The position numbers and the translations under genes are program-made. Positions 31,036 to 41,400 of a stretch of DNA of 64,000 nucleotides are shown here, one piece after another. The stretch spans positions 248,001 through 312,000 of the forward strand of contig NZ_REGE01000001.1 of assembly GCF_003688935.1 (NCBI RefSeq), in the 5' to 3' direction. The first letter of the stretch is position 1, and the number at the start of each line of letters is the position of its first letter. The notes beneath the pieces are model-generated. The model saw nothing but the letters and a program-made list of their open reading frames with translations. It was not told the DNA's origin and searched no databases. Source of the DNA: Corynebacterium macginleyi. GTDB lineage: Bacteria; Actinomycetota; Actinomycetes; Mycobacteriales; Mycobacteriaceae.

Positions 31036-31406
31036 GTTTTCTAGCCTAAGCCTCTTGGCTCGCGGCCACACGGTTTGCTGTATGGCCACCGCCACACAAA
31101 AGGTCTACAAGAATTAATTTATCCCGCCTCAGCCTTGCCCGGAGCGAAAGACGCGTTTTTACACCCCGACCTCGCCCCGCCCTGCGCCCGCAACTAACCC
31201 GTAGAAAATGCACCGCACGCCCATTCTTTCCACTCACCCCTGTGCCACTCCTGCTACGCCCGAGACCTCGGCTGTCGACCCCGCGCACTGCGCATCAGAC
31301 CAGCGCTTTCACACCCTTCCCCGAGCCGGTGCAGCAAATACATCCCGCCGTGGCCACGGATAACAGCAGCATGCCCGCGCGCAGCACCACTTTTCATTAG
31401 ATAATT
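31036..31406. other. Intergenic region upstream of the siderophore operon
   Basis: No gene I can support. It is GC-rich up to ~31380 and then turns AT-rich with a -10-like TAGATAAT at 31398-31405, just before the DtxR-like box. Confidence 0.5.
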
Positions 31407-31425
31407 TTACTGTAGCCTAACTTAT
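31407..31425. promoter_or_regulatory. DtxR/IdeR-like iron box at the siderophore biosynthesis promoter
   Basis: TTACTGTAGCCTAACTTAT matches the 19-bp DtxR consensus (TWAGGTWAGSCTWACCTWA) at 14 positions by hand count, including the core TAGCCTAAC. It directly follows the -10-like TAGATAAT and overlaps the first candidate start codon, the expected place for iron-dependent repression. Confidence 0.65.
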
Positions 31426-32935
31426 GTTAGCGTCTCCTAACATGCACAAAATTCGTCAGGAGAGACCGGCCCCGTTCGTCGATTCCTTCGTAGGAGCCGA
31501 TCCGACTGCATTAAACACAATCATCCACCACAGCCAGCACACCCTCACGCAGTATCTCGCCGAGGGCGACGCGCCAAGCTCCGGTCGCAACGCCCATGAG
31601 ACAGCAGCGGCCGTCACACGCGTTGACCTCGAGCACCCAATTGGTACATTTGACGCCGCGTTGGCTGAGCTTCGCGAACTCTGGCTCGACCACGCCGTGT
31701 GGTACCACCACCCGCGCTACATCGCCCACCTCAACTGTCCGATCACCGCCACCGCCGTGGGCGCGGACCTGCTCGCCACCACAGTTAACACCGCGGTCGA
31801 AAGCTGGGATCAGGCCTCGAGTGCCGCCGCAATCGAAGGCCACCTCCTCGAGTTCTTCGCGCGCAAGCTGCGCTGGCCGCAAGACCCGCATTCCCGCACC
31901 CGCGGGGTCTTTACCTCCGGTGGTACGCAATCCAACCTGCAGGCGCTCTATATCGCGCGCGAAAAGGCGCTGGGCGCCCAGGGCGTGCAGGGATTTTCCC
32001 AGTTGCGCCTCTACACCAGCAGCCACGCCCACTACTCCGTGCTGCGCGCTGCCCACCTCCTTGGGCTTGCGGATACCGCCGTCATCACTATCGACTCGGA
32101 TGCCGCACACCGACTCGACCCGGCTGATCTCGCCCGGCGCATCGCGGCCGACGTGGCGGACGGCTACACGCCGATGGCCGTCGTGGCCACCGCTGGGGCA
32201 ACCGACCGCGGCACCATCGATCCGCTAGAGACCATCGCCAAGGTCTGCCTCCACGCTGGGGTGCACTTGCATGTCGACGCCGCGTACGGGGGTATCCTGC
32301 TGCTCTCGCCCACGCAGCGACACCGTCTGCGCGGCATCGACGCGGCCGATAGCGTCACCGTCGACTTCCACAAGGGCTACTTCCAGCCGGTGGCCTGCAG
32401 CGCGATTCTCTTGCGCGATCCCGCTGACTGCGCCCTCGTGTCGTGGCACGCGGACTACCTCAACCCCGAAGACGCCACCGACCACAATCTCGCGGACTTC
32501 TCGCTCCAAACCACGCGTCGCTTCGACGCGCTCAAGCTCTGGATGACGCTGCGCACCCACGGCGCCGACGCCCTTGGGGAGGCCTTCGACGCCTGCTGCG
32601 CCGCGGCCCGCGATGCCGCCCGGCGCGTCGACGCCCATCCACGCTTTGCACTGCGCGCCACACCGGAGCTTTCCACGGTGCTGTTTACGCCTGCCGATGC
32701 CCCCGCCAGCCTCGTCCACATCGTCCGCCAGCGCTTGCTCGAGCGGGGCGACGTAATTATCGCGACCACCACCTTCGAAGGCGCGCCGTGCTGGAAGTTC
32801 ACCATTCTCGATCCGCAGCTACGTGGCACAGATATCGACGCGATCCTCGGGCTCATCGAGCGCGAGATGAACGCCGTCGACCAAGCCAACGCTCAACCGA
32901 GCCCCAGCGTTCTCGCGGTACAACCCGCGCGCTAG
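31424..32935 (+). CDS. PLP-dependent decarboxylase for siderophore biosynthesis (DesA-like)
   Basis: 503 aa, group II amino-acid decarboxylase fold. The PLP-binding Lys is K317 in VDFHKGYFQPV, with the cofactor Asp in HLHVDAAYGG (D285) and TSGGTQSNLQALY. It heads an operon with an N-monooxygenase and an acyltransferase/NIS synthetase, the gene set that makes desferrioxamines from lysine through cadaverine, so lysine is the likely substrate; diaminobutyrate is an alternative. The start may be ATG 31424 or ATG 31442. Neither has a Shine-Dalgarno, suggesting a very short leader. Regulated by the DtxR-like box at its start. Confidence 0.87.
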   Translation: MLASPNMHKIRQERPAPFVDSFVGADPTALNTIIHHSQHTLTQYLAEGDAPSSGRNAHETAAAVTRVDLEHPIGTFDAALAELRELWLDHAVWYHHPRYIAHLNCPITATAVGADLLATTVNTAVESWDQASSAAAIEGHLLEFFARKLRWPQDPHSRTRGVFTSGGTQSNLQALYIAREKALGAQGVQGFSQLRLYTSSHAHYSVLRAAHLLGLADTAVITIDSDAAHRLDPADLARRIAADVADGYTPMAVVATAGATDRGTIDPLETIAKVCLHAGVHLHVDAAYGGILLLSPTQRHRLRGIDAADSVTVDFHKGYFQPVACSAILLRDPADCALVSWHADYLNPEDATDHNLADFSLQTTRRFDALKLWMTLRTHGADALGEAFDACCAAARDAARRVDAHPRFALRATPELSTVLFTPADAPASLVHIVRQRLLERGDVIIATTTFEGAPCWKFTILDPQLRGTDIDAILGLIEREMNAVDQANAQPSPSVLAVQPAR

Positions 32936-32971
32936 ACCACGACCCACAGAAACTTAAAACAGGAGTTTGTC

Positions 32972-34321
32972 ATGTCTTCTTCCACCACCGCCCGCACTGC
33001 CGCCGTCGCTGATGCCGAATCTAGCATTAAGCCCTATGATCTGGTGGGCATCGGGATCGGGCCGTTCAACCTGGGCTTGGCGGCGCTGAGCCAGCCGCTG
33101 GTTGACGGCGGCGCGCTGCGCGCGGCGTTCTTCGATTCGCGCGCGGAATTTTGCTGGCACCCCGGGATGATGATTCCTGGGACGACGATCCAGGTTCCGT
33201 TCATGGCCGATCTGGTCACCCTCGCCGATCCCACGAGCCCGTACAGTTTCCTCAACTACTGCAAGCAGCAAGGGCGCATCCACCAGTTCTACATCAAGGA
33301 GGATTTCAACCCGCTGCGCGAGGAATACTCCGATTACTGCGCCTGGGTCTCCCAGCAGCTGAGCACGCTCGAGTGGAACTCCACGGTGACGTCGGTGCGC
33401 CGCGTCGACGATCTGTGGGAGGTCACCGTCAACGGGCCGCGGGGCACCTGCACGGTGCTCAGCCGCAACGTCGTGGTCGGAGTGGGCACCACGCCGTTTA
33501 TCCCCGGCGAGCTGCGGGCTGCGCCGGAAGCCGGGCTCGCCGTGCACTCGGCGGACTATCTTGAGCACAAGAAGGAGTTGCTCGCCCAGGAGTCCGTCAC
33601 CATCATCGGGTCGGGGCAGTCCGCGGCCGAGATTTACGCCGATCTCATGGAACCTGCCGCGTACCGGGGCACGCGGCTGGACTGGGTCACCCGCTCGGGG
33701 CGCTTCTTCCCCATGGAATACACCAAGCTCACCCTCGAGATGACTAGCCCTGAGTACGCGCAGTTCTTCCGCGGCCTGGACGCCGCGACGCGCGACCGGC
33801 TCAACCGCGAACAGCGCAATCTTTACAAGGGAATCTCCGGCCAGCTCGTCAATCACATCTACGACACCTACTACCGGTTGTCCATCACGAAGGGCCTGCC
33901 GCGCCCATTCGCCTCGACGCTCCTAGCCGGCTGGAGCGCGGCACTGTGCGACACAGACGCGTCCGCCCCGTTCCAGCTGACGTTGACCCACGGCGAGACC
34001 GGCGAAACCCGCACGCACGCGACAAACGCGCTGGTGCTCGCCACCGGCTACAAGGCCCCGCTCTTCCCCAGCTTCCTGGAGACCGCACGCGAAGAAGTCC
34101 AGTTCGACACGGCCGGGCGCCTGGCCATCGATCCCGGATTCGCCATCGACGCCGCCCAGTCGCTCTTCGTCCAAAACGCCGAGGAACACCTTCATTCGCT
34201 CATCGCGCCCGACCTCGGGATGGGACCGTGGAGGAACTCCATTATTCTCAAGGCCATCACCGGCCGCGAGTACTATCCCATCGAGCGCTCCGTCGCCTTC
34301 CAGACCTTCGGGGGTCAGTAA
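32972..34321 (+). CDS. FAD-dependent lysine/cadaverine N-monooxygenase (DesB-like)
   Basis: 449 aa. FAD-binding GIGIGPFNLGL (residues ~26-36), substrate/FAD region HPGMMIPGTTIQVPFMADL, NADPH-binding IIGSGQSAAEIYADL (~211) and the ATGYK motif (~356) are all in place. It N-hydroxylates a primary amine (cadaverine or lysine), the first hydroxamate step. AGGAG lies upstream of the ATG. It ends in TAATG, overlapping the next start by one base. Confidence 0.93.
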   Translation: MSSSTTARTAAVADAESSIKPYDLVGIGIGPFNLGLAALSQPLVDGGALRAAFFDSRAEFCWHPGMMIPGTTIQVPFMADLVTLADPTSPYSFLNYCKQQGRIHQFYIKEDFNPLREEYSDYCAWVSQQLSTLEWNSTVTSVRRVDDLWEVTVNGPRGTCTVLSRNVVVGVGTTPFIPGELRAAPEAGLAVHSADYLEHKKELLAQESVTIIGSGQSAAEIYADLMEPAAYRGTRLDWVTRSGRFFPMEYTKLTLEMTSPEYAQFFRGLDAATRDRLNREQRNLYKGISGQLVNHIYDTYYRLSITKGLPRPFASTLLAGWSAALCDTDASAPFQLTLTHGETGETRTHATNALVLATGYKAPLFPSFLETAREEVQFDTAGRLAIDPGFAIDAAQSLFVQNAEEHLHSLIAPDLGMGPWRNSIILKAITGREYYPIERSVAFQTFGGQ

Positions 34322-36789
34322 TGCTCAATACCGAACGTGACGACATCTTCACTCCCCACGGCACGGTGCGCCTTCGCCCGCTCACCCCCGCCGACACCGA
34401 GCTTGTCCACGGGTGGCTCACCGATCCTCACTGCGCATTCTGGGGCATGCAACAGGCCAGCGTCAACGACGTCGCCGTCGAATACGACCGGCTCCGCGCC
34501 TCCCCACACGAAGAAGCCTGGATCCTCGAGCTGCACCCGCACCCTGCCGCCCCGCACAGACCGATGGGCATCGTCGAGGACTACGACCCGCGCCGCGTGG
34601 TGCTGGACTCGGTGTTGGCCGAGGCTGCTAGCTCGGAGGCTGCTGGTATCAGGGAGTTAACGCTGGAAGAGCCACTACGCGGACTGCACTTCCTCGTCGC
34701 CCCGCCGGCCGGTGCCCACGTTTCTGGGCTAACCAGTAGCCTTTTCGCCGCGGTCATCCGCTGGCTCATCGATTGCCGGGGTTTCCGCGAACTCCTCGTG
34801 GAGCCCGACGTAGCCAATGGCGCGATTCACCGCAAGAACGCCGAGGCCGGCTTCCTCGATGTTCCGGGACTTAATGAGATCCGCCTGCTCCAAGGCGGGC
34901 ACACGAAGACGGCACGGGTGCAGCGTTGTACTGCCTCAGACTTCTATTCCTCAGCGGCTGCCGCGCGCGCCTCGCTGTCGCCGGTGGCGAATGCGCTGTG
35001 CGCGGCCGAGACCGCTGAGCGCCAGCTCATCGCCAAGGCCATCCGCGAATTTAGCCATGAAAGACTGCTGACGCCAAGCTTTCACCCGGACTCCGAACGA
35101 TGGTCGGTCCACTTTGGGCCGCGGGAGCTGAGCTTTTCGGCCCACCAGTATGGGCTGGCGCATCTCGAAGTCGTCCCCGAAAGCATCGAAGCTGCCGATG
35201 CCACCCCGCTGCACCTGGCCGAGCTCATCGCCGGGGCCGCAGAACAGCTGGGCATAGAACCGGATTTCCTGCACACCTACATCGAGGAGATTCAGGCGAC
35301 CCTCGTCGGCCGTGCCCGCGCCCTCGCGACGCGCCCCGCCGCGCAAAGCTTGCGCGCACCGCAGCTCGACGCCAGCGCCCAGGAGCGTGCGAATGCCCAG
35401 GCGGACTATCTCGTGACCGCTGAGTCAGCAATGTATGAGGGGCACCCCGGGTTCCTCGCGAATTCGGGGCGCGGCGGGATGAGCCTTACCGAGCTGCGCG
35501 CCTACGCGCCGGAGGCGGGAGCCGACATACACATCGTGTGGCTCGCCGCCAAGCGGGAGCACTGCGTGGTGGCGGCATCAGAAGACGTCGCGGACCTAGC
35601 CGGGTTCTTCGCCGAGCAGCTCGGGGACCTCGGTCCGCGCTATGAACAGGCGCTCGCAGAATTGGGCTACGCACCGGATGACTATGTGCCGCTGCCGCTG
35701 CACCCGTGGCAGTGGGACAATTGCATCTCCACGATCTTTTTTGACCAGCTCATTTCCCGGAATCTGGTGTACATCGGCACCAGCAGCGACCTATTCCGTC
35801 CCCAGCAGTCGCTGCGGACGTTCTTCAACCACTCGCGCCCGGCGCTGCCGTATGTCAAGACGGCCGTGGGCATTCGCAACATGGGGTTCGTCCGCGGGCT
35901 CTCGCCGGCGTACATGGAAACCACGCCCGCCATCAACGATTGGTTAGCCCAACAGCTCAATGTCGATCCGGAATTCCGGGCCCGCAACGTGCGTCTGCTC
36001 AAAGAAATCGTCGCCGTGGGCTACCGCGGCGACACCTACCACCGCCACCCGCTGCCCGCGGGCTCAACAAGCGAGCGTGAGAAAATGCTCTCCGCGCTGT
36101 GGCGCGACTCGCCCATGCCGCAGCTATCCGCCACGAGCGTGGCCGTGACTCTGGCGGGCTGCCTCTACGTCGACCCGGCAGGCGAGTCACTCGCCGCCGA
36201 GTGGATCGCACAATCGGGTCTGCCGCCGCAAGAATGGCTGCGCCGGCTGCTCGACGTGTACCTTGTCCCAGTCCTCCACGCGCTCGCCCAGTACGGAATC
36301 GTGTTCATGCCGCACAGCGAGAACGTCATCCTCGAGCTCGACAACGGCGCGCCCGTCGGCGCGTTCTTCAAGGACCTAGGAGAAGAGGCCGCGGTCGTCG
36401 ACGCCCGCGTGGACGTGCCTGCGGGACTGGAGCGCCTGCAGGTCGATCACGGCGACTTCACCGGCGCCCAGCGCGCGCTATCTATCCACACCGACGTCCT
36501 CGACGGCGTGCTGCGCCACCTCGCCGCGCTCTTCGACCGGAAGGGATTGCTCGCTGAGACCGAGTTTTGGCTCACCTGCCGTGCAGTCGTGCTGGATTAC
36601 GAACGCCGCTTCCCCGGCACGCTAGAGAAACTTCCGGTGCTCGCGTCGCAGTTCAAGCACTCCTGCCTCAACCGCTTGCAGTTGCGCAACCCGCTATCGA
36701 TGGTAAACCTGGGCGACCAGGAGTCCTCGCTCATCTACGCCGGGGACATGGACAACCCGTTGCATTCTTCAGAATCGACGGCGCGATAA
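34321..36789 (+). CDS. Fused acyltransferase-NIS synthetase (DesC-DesD-like)
   Basis: 822 aa. Residues ~1-205 are a GNAT acyltransferase of the hydroxylysine/IucB type (TPHGTVRLRPLTPADTELVH at the start; a HRKNAEAGF motif near the end). Residues ~250-822 are an IucA/IucC NIS synthetase (GHPGFLANSGRGG, LPLHPWQWDN, FFNHSRPALPYVKTAVGIRN, VLHALAQYGIVFMPHSEN) with the C-terminal FhuF-like part (SMVNLGDQESSLIYAGDMDNP). In Streptomyces these are two separate genes, desC and desD. One polypeptide would acylate N-hydroxycadaverine and then condense the units into a hydroxamate siderophore. I chose the start at 34321 because of the TAATG overlap; the open frame upstream to 33946 is a shadow of the monooxygenase gene. 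Confidence 0.9.
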   Translation: MLNTERDDIFTPHGTVRLRPLTPADTELVHGWLTDPHCAFWGMQQASVNDVAVEYDRLRASPHEEAWILELHPHPAAPHRPMGIVEDYDPRRVVLDSVLAEAASSEAAGIRELTLEEPLRGLHFLVAPPAGAHVSGLTSSLFAAVIRWLIDCRGFRELLVEPDVANGAIHRKNAEAGFLDVPGLNEIRLLQGGHTKTARVQRCTASDFYSSAAAARASLSPVANALCAAETAERQLIAKAIREFSHERLLTPSFHPDSERWSVHFGPRELSFSAHQYGLAHLEVVPESIEAADATPLHLAELIAGAAEQLGIEPDFLHTYIEEIQATLVGRARALATRPAAQSLRAPQLDASAQERANAQADYLVTAESAMYEGHPGFLANSGRGGMSLTELRAYAPEAGADIHIVWLAAKREHCVVAASEDVADLAGFFAEQLGDLGPRYEQALAELGYAPDDYVPLPLHPWQWDNCISTIFFDQLISRNLVYIGTSSDLFRPQQSLRTFFNHSRPALPYVKTAVGIRNMGFVRGLSPAYMETTPAINDWLAQQLNVDPEFRARNVRLLKEIVAVGYRGDTYHRHPLPAGSTSEREKMLSALWRDSPMPQLSATSVAVTLAGCLYVDPAGESLAAEWIAQSGLPPQEWLRRLLDVYLVPVLHALAQYGIVFMPHSENVILELDNGAPVGAFFKDLGEEAAVVDARVDVPAGLERLQVDHGDFTGAQRALSIHTDVLDGVLRHLAALFDRKGLLAETEFWLTCRAVVLDYERRFPGTLEKLPVLASQFKHSCLNRLQLRNPLSMVNLGDQESSLIYAGDMDNPLHSSESTAR

Positions 36790-36792
36790 GTA

Positions 36793-36824
36793 AAGGCCAA
36801 CCCCACTCGTGCGGGGTTGGCCTT
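36793..36824. terminator. Bidirectional terminator, siderophore operon / formate channel
   Basis: A perfect 12-bp stem AAGGCCAACCCC / GGGGTTGGCCTT with an 8-nt loop lies 3 nt after the siderophore operon stop and 20 nt before the stop of the convergent channel gene. Confidence 0.85.
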
Positions 36825-36844
36825 CTCGCGTACTACGCCGCAGC

Positions 36845-37630
36845 CTAGTCGCGGTATGCCTCTGGGCCCTTGTTGAGCCAGGCGTACACACCGCCGATGA
36901 GGAAGCCGCCGCCAATGACGTTGCCCACCCAAACGATGGCCCAGTTGGTCAGCACCGCGCCGAGCGTGAAGTGCTCCGGGAACGCGCCCGCGTCAAAGAA
37001 CGTGAGGCAAACCAGGCAGAAGTTCGCGATGACGTGCTCGAGGCCCATGCCCACGAACGCCGCGATGAGCGGGACGATGACGATGAACTTCGAGATGATC
37101 TCCTTGGCGAAGATGCCACCCACGATGGACATGTTGACCACGAAGTTGGCCAGGATGCCCTCGACGAGCATGCCCGCCGGCCCCTTCGCCAGCTTGGCGT
37201 CGGTGAGCGTGACGATGATGTGATCGACCGGCAGGTTGCCGAACTTCGCGGAGACCCCCAACGCGGCGGCGAGGATCGCCGCACCCACGAGGTTGAACAC
37301 CGTGGTCACGATAATGAGCCAGAATGCCTTTGCCCATTTCACCTGCTTATTGGCGGCTCCGTAGACCATGAACATCATGTTGCCGGTCGCAAGGTCAGCG
37401 CCCAAGATGATGATGGCAAACAGGCCGAGGCCGAAGAGGAAGGCGAAGGCGACGCTGCCCAAGCCTTCGAAGTTCTTTTCCACCGCTTGTGCCACGCCGC
37501 CGGCAAAGGCCGTGCCGATGAGCAGGTACACGCCAGCCAGGATGGCGCGCACGATAAAGCGCGACGGCGACTGGTCAAGCAGAGCGGTTTTCTTCGTGAC
37601 CGCGGCGGCCACGGACTCATTGAGAGACAT
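36845..37630 (-). CDS. Formate/nitrite transporter family channel
   Basis: 261 aa, six membrane helices. Family signatures: AGVYLLIGTAFAGGV, FAIIILGADLATGNMMF, NLVGAAILAA, and the pore-lining VVNMSIVGGIFA and GLEHVIANFC. FNT proteins move formate, nitrite or hydrosulfide. Proximity to fdhF/fdhD makes formate the likeliest substrate. Its codon use is strongly G/C at third positions, like the fdh and siderophore genes. Confidence 0.9.
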   Translation of the reverse strand: MSLNESVAAAVTKKTALLDQSPSRFIVRAILAGVYLLIGTAFAGGVAQAVEKNFEGLGSVAFAFLFGLGLFAIIILGADLATGNMMFMVYGAANKQVKWAKAFWLIIVTTVFNLVGAAILAAALGVSAKFGNLPVDHIIVTLTDAKLAKGPAGMLVEGILANFVVNMSIVGGIFAKEIISKFIVIVPLIAAFVGMGLEHVIANFCLVCLTFFDAGAFPEHFTLGAVLTNWAIVWVGNVIGGGFLIGGVYAWLNKGPEAYRD

Positions 37631-37679
37631 GCAGACAATCCTTGAAAGAGGAGCAAAATCGACCCATACATCGTCTTGA

Positions 37680-38234
37680 GTTCAGAGGGTCGTTGCAACG
37701 ATCCTAATCATCAGCACGATAGATCGCAGCATCAATACGCCCGAATTCAGCATCAGCTCGCCTGAAGGAATAGATACTAACGAAGTTTCTGCAGAAAATG
37801 CTCCCGTAATCGAACCATCTGCAGCTGTAGAATTGGTTACCCTTGCCATCGACGTCCATGCGCAATTTGTCGCGGGCGCATGCCGGGTAGTCGATGGCGC
37901 TATAGATCCCGACACCATGGATAAGGCCTGCACTTATACTGCCGAAGACTGCCACTACTCCCTGCCTGAAACAAATGCCGACGATATCGTCATTATCGCT
38001 GAGCAAACCGGCGGCGGCGTACCTGCCGTTTTTAATAATCTCTACGATGGGTCAACTAACGAACACAAGATCACCATCGGCGACAAGGTATACGTGCGCA
38101 CTAGAAATTCTGTCCAGAACTGGCTCATCTATACCGCAACCGATCTCCATGACCCCAATAAACAAGGCCTAGCCGGGGACTCAAGCATATGGGGACACGG
38201 GGGAACTACCCGCACCGCAGACGACAAAGCTTAA
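37680..38234 (+). pseudogene. Sortase-family gene, decayed
   Basis: The open frame begins without a proper start (a hydrophobic VVATILIIST segment, then a Ser/Glu linker) and runs into a sortase-like domain: DGAIDPDTMDKACTYTAED, DDIVIIAEQTGGGVPAVFNNLYDG, KITIGDKVYVRTRNS, IYTATDLHD. The catalytic His expected in IAGHTG is replaced (IAEQTG), and the chain ends at WGHGGTTRTADDKA, before the TLxTC catalytic Cys strand. With the N-terminus, His and Cys all gone it cannot be active. It lies just upstream of a LASTG-anchored surface protein, its probable former partner. An ORF from TTG 37833 covers the better-preserved half. An IS30-end-like sequence (GGGTCGTTGCAAC) lies at its truncated 5' end. Confidence 0.7.
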
Positions 38235-38467
38235 CCGCTCAGCAACGCTGCGGTCACTCGCCCGCCTTCCGCTTATTCGCCCCTATGCCTCAGCCTTACA
38301 CAGTCCCCGCTTCCGCAACCGGAGGTAGGAAATTTCTATATCTTCTTTCCCAGCTCACGGGCAGAGGATCACCATTTTCAACAGTGGTAACGATAACCGT
38401 TTGCAGTAGTGTAGTATTCGTCCCAAACTGTATAAAAGTTCACTGCACTTCACCTTGGGAGAACCTT

Positions 38468-41400
38468 ATGCCTTTGCCCTCCTCCTTAACGCGCCTTGCC
38501 ACCATAGTCGTGGCCTTGGCGCTCGCGTTATTCCACGCCCCCTTCGCCCTCGCTGAGGACGCCCCACTTGTCCGCACCCAAACGCACGTGGATTCCCCGC
38601 ACGCGGTGTGGCAGGACGGAAACTTCAAACTCATGTCCAATAGTGCGGGCCTAGTCCCCATCGAGGACACGATCAACTGGGTCAGCCACGGCCGCGTCGA
38701 TGGAGGCTTGGGGGCCTATGCCTGGCGCGTTCCCGATGATCCGCGCTTCGAGTTTCTCAATGCCGAGAAAAACCAGCTCATGTACTACGGCGGCCCCGCG
38801 GTCGGCTTCCCGAAAAACACCATGCCCATCTGGGCTGGGTTCGGTGCCGCCGCAGATCTTCCCACCGATCAATTCCGCGATAAATCCTTCAACATGGAAA
38901 TCGTTGATTTTAAGGGCCCCGGCCGCATGGAGCTGTTTACCTACAGCGACGAGAACTATCCCCTCAACCGCCTCTGGTCCTCCCACGACCCGGGATTCCG
39001 TACCACCTGGGTTAATGCAGGCACGCATACGCATAACGCCACGACGTTTACCCGTCCTGGCCACTACGAAGTAACCTACCGCGCTTCGGCTCGAAAGAAG
39101 GATGGCACCTTCATCCACTCCGAGCCACAAACCCTGGTATGGCAGGTAGGCGGCACCAACCCCGCCGAGCGCACGATTACCGACCTTGATGCTGCTTTTA
39201 ACGACGCCAAGTCTGAAGGCTCCGCAGGCGAGACCAACACCCCTATGTTTAAGATGGCCCCCTCCACGGCTGATACCAAGGGCGCGAAGGAAGGCATCCT
39301 CACCACGCTTTCCCTCGATACCGGCAATGCCAAAGACTCCGGCCGCGCCGTATTCACCATCAACGGCCACTATCTTGCCGAGCGCAAGGTAGAAGGCGGT
39401 AAGGCTTCGTGGGATGAAATGATTGGTGATGAAGAATCCGATTTCCAAGCCATCTTTATTCCTGACAATAATTCCCCAAGCCCACGCTGGGTATCTGAAC
39501 CCATAAAGTTCTGGACCAGCACCGACGGGGAAAAGGACGGTGAAGATGCCAAAGCTTATACAACGAAAAGCGGCGAGCTTCCTACCCCAGAGATGGAAGA
39601 GATAGAGCCGTTTGAGACCGATCCCTTTGAGATCACGAGCCCGGATATCACCGTTTCCACCAGTAAAGTGTACGGTGAGGACGACCGTAATATCGACATC
39701 ACCGTAGCTCCCGAGGATGATCGCACCACGGTGCGCGTTACCGGCGGCTTTTACAAAGTAGATGGCGAACCGATGACTAGCCTGCCGCAGAACGCTATTG
39801 CAGATTGCGAAATCGGCTTTACTTCCGGGCCGGGGCTAAGGACGAGCAAGCAACTCATCGAGGGTTGTAAGCAGCCTGGCTACCAGCTCATGCTGCGCAT
39901 CGTTCCTGATTCGCGCTCCAATGCCGGCGGCGCCACGCTATTTAGCCATACTCACAAAGACGCTTATAAGCCGATAGCTGAGACCACCGTCTCGTTCCCG
40001 GAGGCTTCCGCTTCCGGGGGCGCACAGAAACCAGAAGGAACGGAGAAGCCAGAAGACTCCAACACACCAGATAAGCCGCAGGATTCGGAAGAAGCAGAGG
40101 AGTCAGAGGGCTCCGCCCCAACCGAAGAGTCTTCCCCGGCGGCACCTTCCACGACCCAGAAGCCTTCTGTTCCCAATGTCCCCAAACCCAAACCGCAGGG
40201 CCCGAAGGATAAGGACGCCCCCAACAAGGAGCTCAATCTGCACCGGGGCCACGTCGATATCGCCCCTATCCACGAGGATGGTGAGCTGCACCTGGGCATC
40301 AAGGACGAGACGAACCTGTACTACATTGGTGCAATCTGGCGTAAGCCATCCGATGTCTTTTTCAGCGTTCCCAAGCAGGTCAAGACCACCTTGGACAAAG
40401 ACATCCCCCACTTTGGAAAGAAAGGCAGCGCTGCTTACGTCCTGCCAGAGACACAGCGCACCGGCGTGGTGTGGCCTGGGATAAGCACCGAAGATGCCTA
40501 CCAGGACACCAAGAAGAATTACACCTTTACCTTCACCCCCGTCAAAGCCCCGAAGGACGGCGAATGGTTGGCATACCTGGCTGATCAAACCGGCCTGGAC
40601 CAGCGCCTTGCCGGCAGCGATGGTACGCATTCCTATACCACCGAAGGCCCAGACCACATGCACCTTAACTGGGCATTCAACAAGCCCGGTACGTATGAAG
40701 TTGGTGTCACGGTAGCCGAAAAAGACGGCAAAACCGCGAAAAAGGCCGTTCTGCGTTTCAAGGTAGCTAGCGAGGATTCATCATCTGCTACCCCACCAAC
40801 TAAGGGAAACGACAATGCGTCTGAAGGCGGATCCAACGACAGTACCGATGGCACGACCGAGAACGATGCCGGAAGCTCCGCCGATAACGGCACGGAAAGC
40901 ACCGCGCCGTCGAAAGAACGAAACCCAGAGACAACGGAACCTGCTCCCAGCGCAACACCGTCCCAGAAGCGCGAGATTACCAAGGGCCACATCGACTTCG
41001 GGCCAAAGGTTGTGGACAATAAGCTCGGCTTCTATGTCAACGAAGACGACCGCCACAACGTGCCTGAAGACGTAGCGCTACGCGTTCACGATACGCAACG
41101 CGTGCCGGTCGCTGACTCTCTGGCTAAGACGCTGTCCTTTACCGGAATGGTAAAGACTGGCTCAACGATTTACCACCTGCCATTACAACAGGATCACAAT
41201 GCTGTGTGGCCGGGATGGGACACGATCAAGGTCGGGCAAGACTACCGTGACGCTGCTATCGAGGTTCGCCCTAAGTCAGCGCCTAAGGACGGAAAATGGT
41301 GGGCCGGCCACACTGCCTCCCTGAATACACCGGAACGAACCTTGGCCGATAGCAACGGTACCCATACGATTAAGGGCGTTGAGGATGGTCCTTTCCATGT

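Noticed and set aside
31036..31400. Minus-strand lipobox-like peptide (VATAGC) upstream of the siderophore operon
   Set aside because: The frame stops about 15 codons after the Cys and has no ribosome-binding site; likely chance.
33946..34320. N-terminal extension of the fused acyltransferase/NIS synthetase
   Set aside because: It overlaps the monooxygenase C-terminus in another frame and reads as Arg/Pro/His-rich noise; the TAATG junction at 34321 is the natural start.
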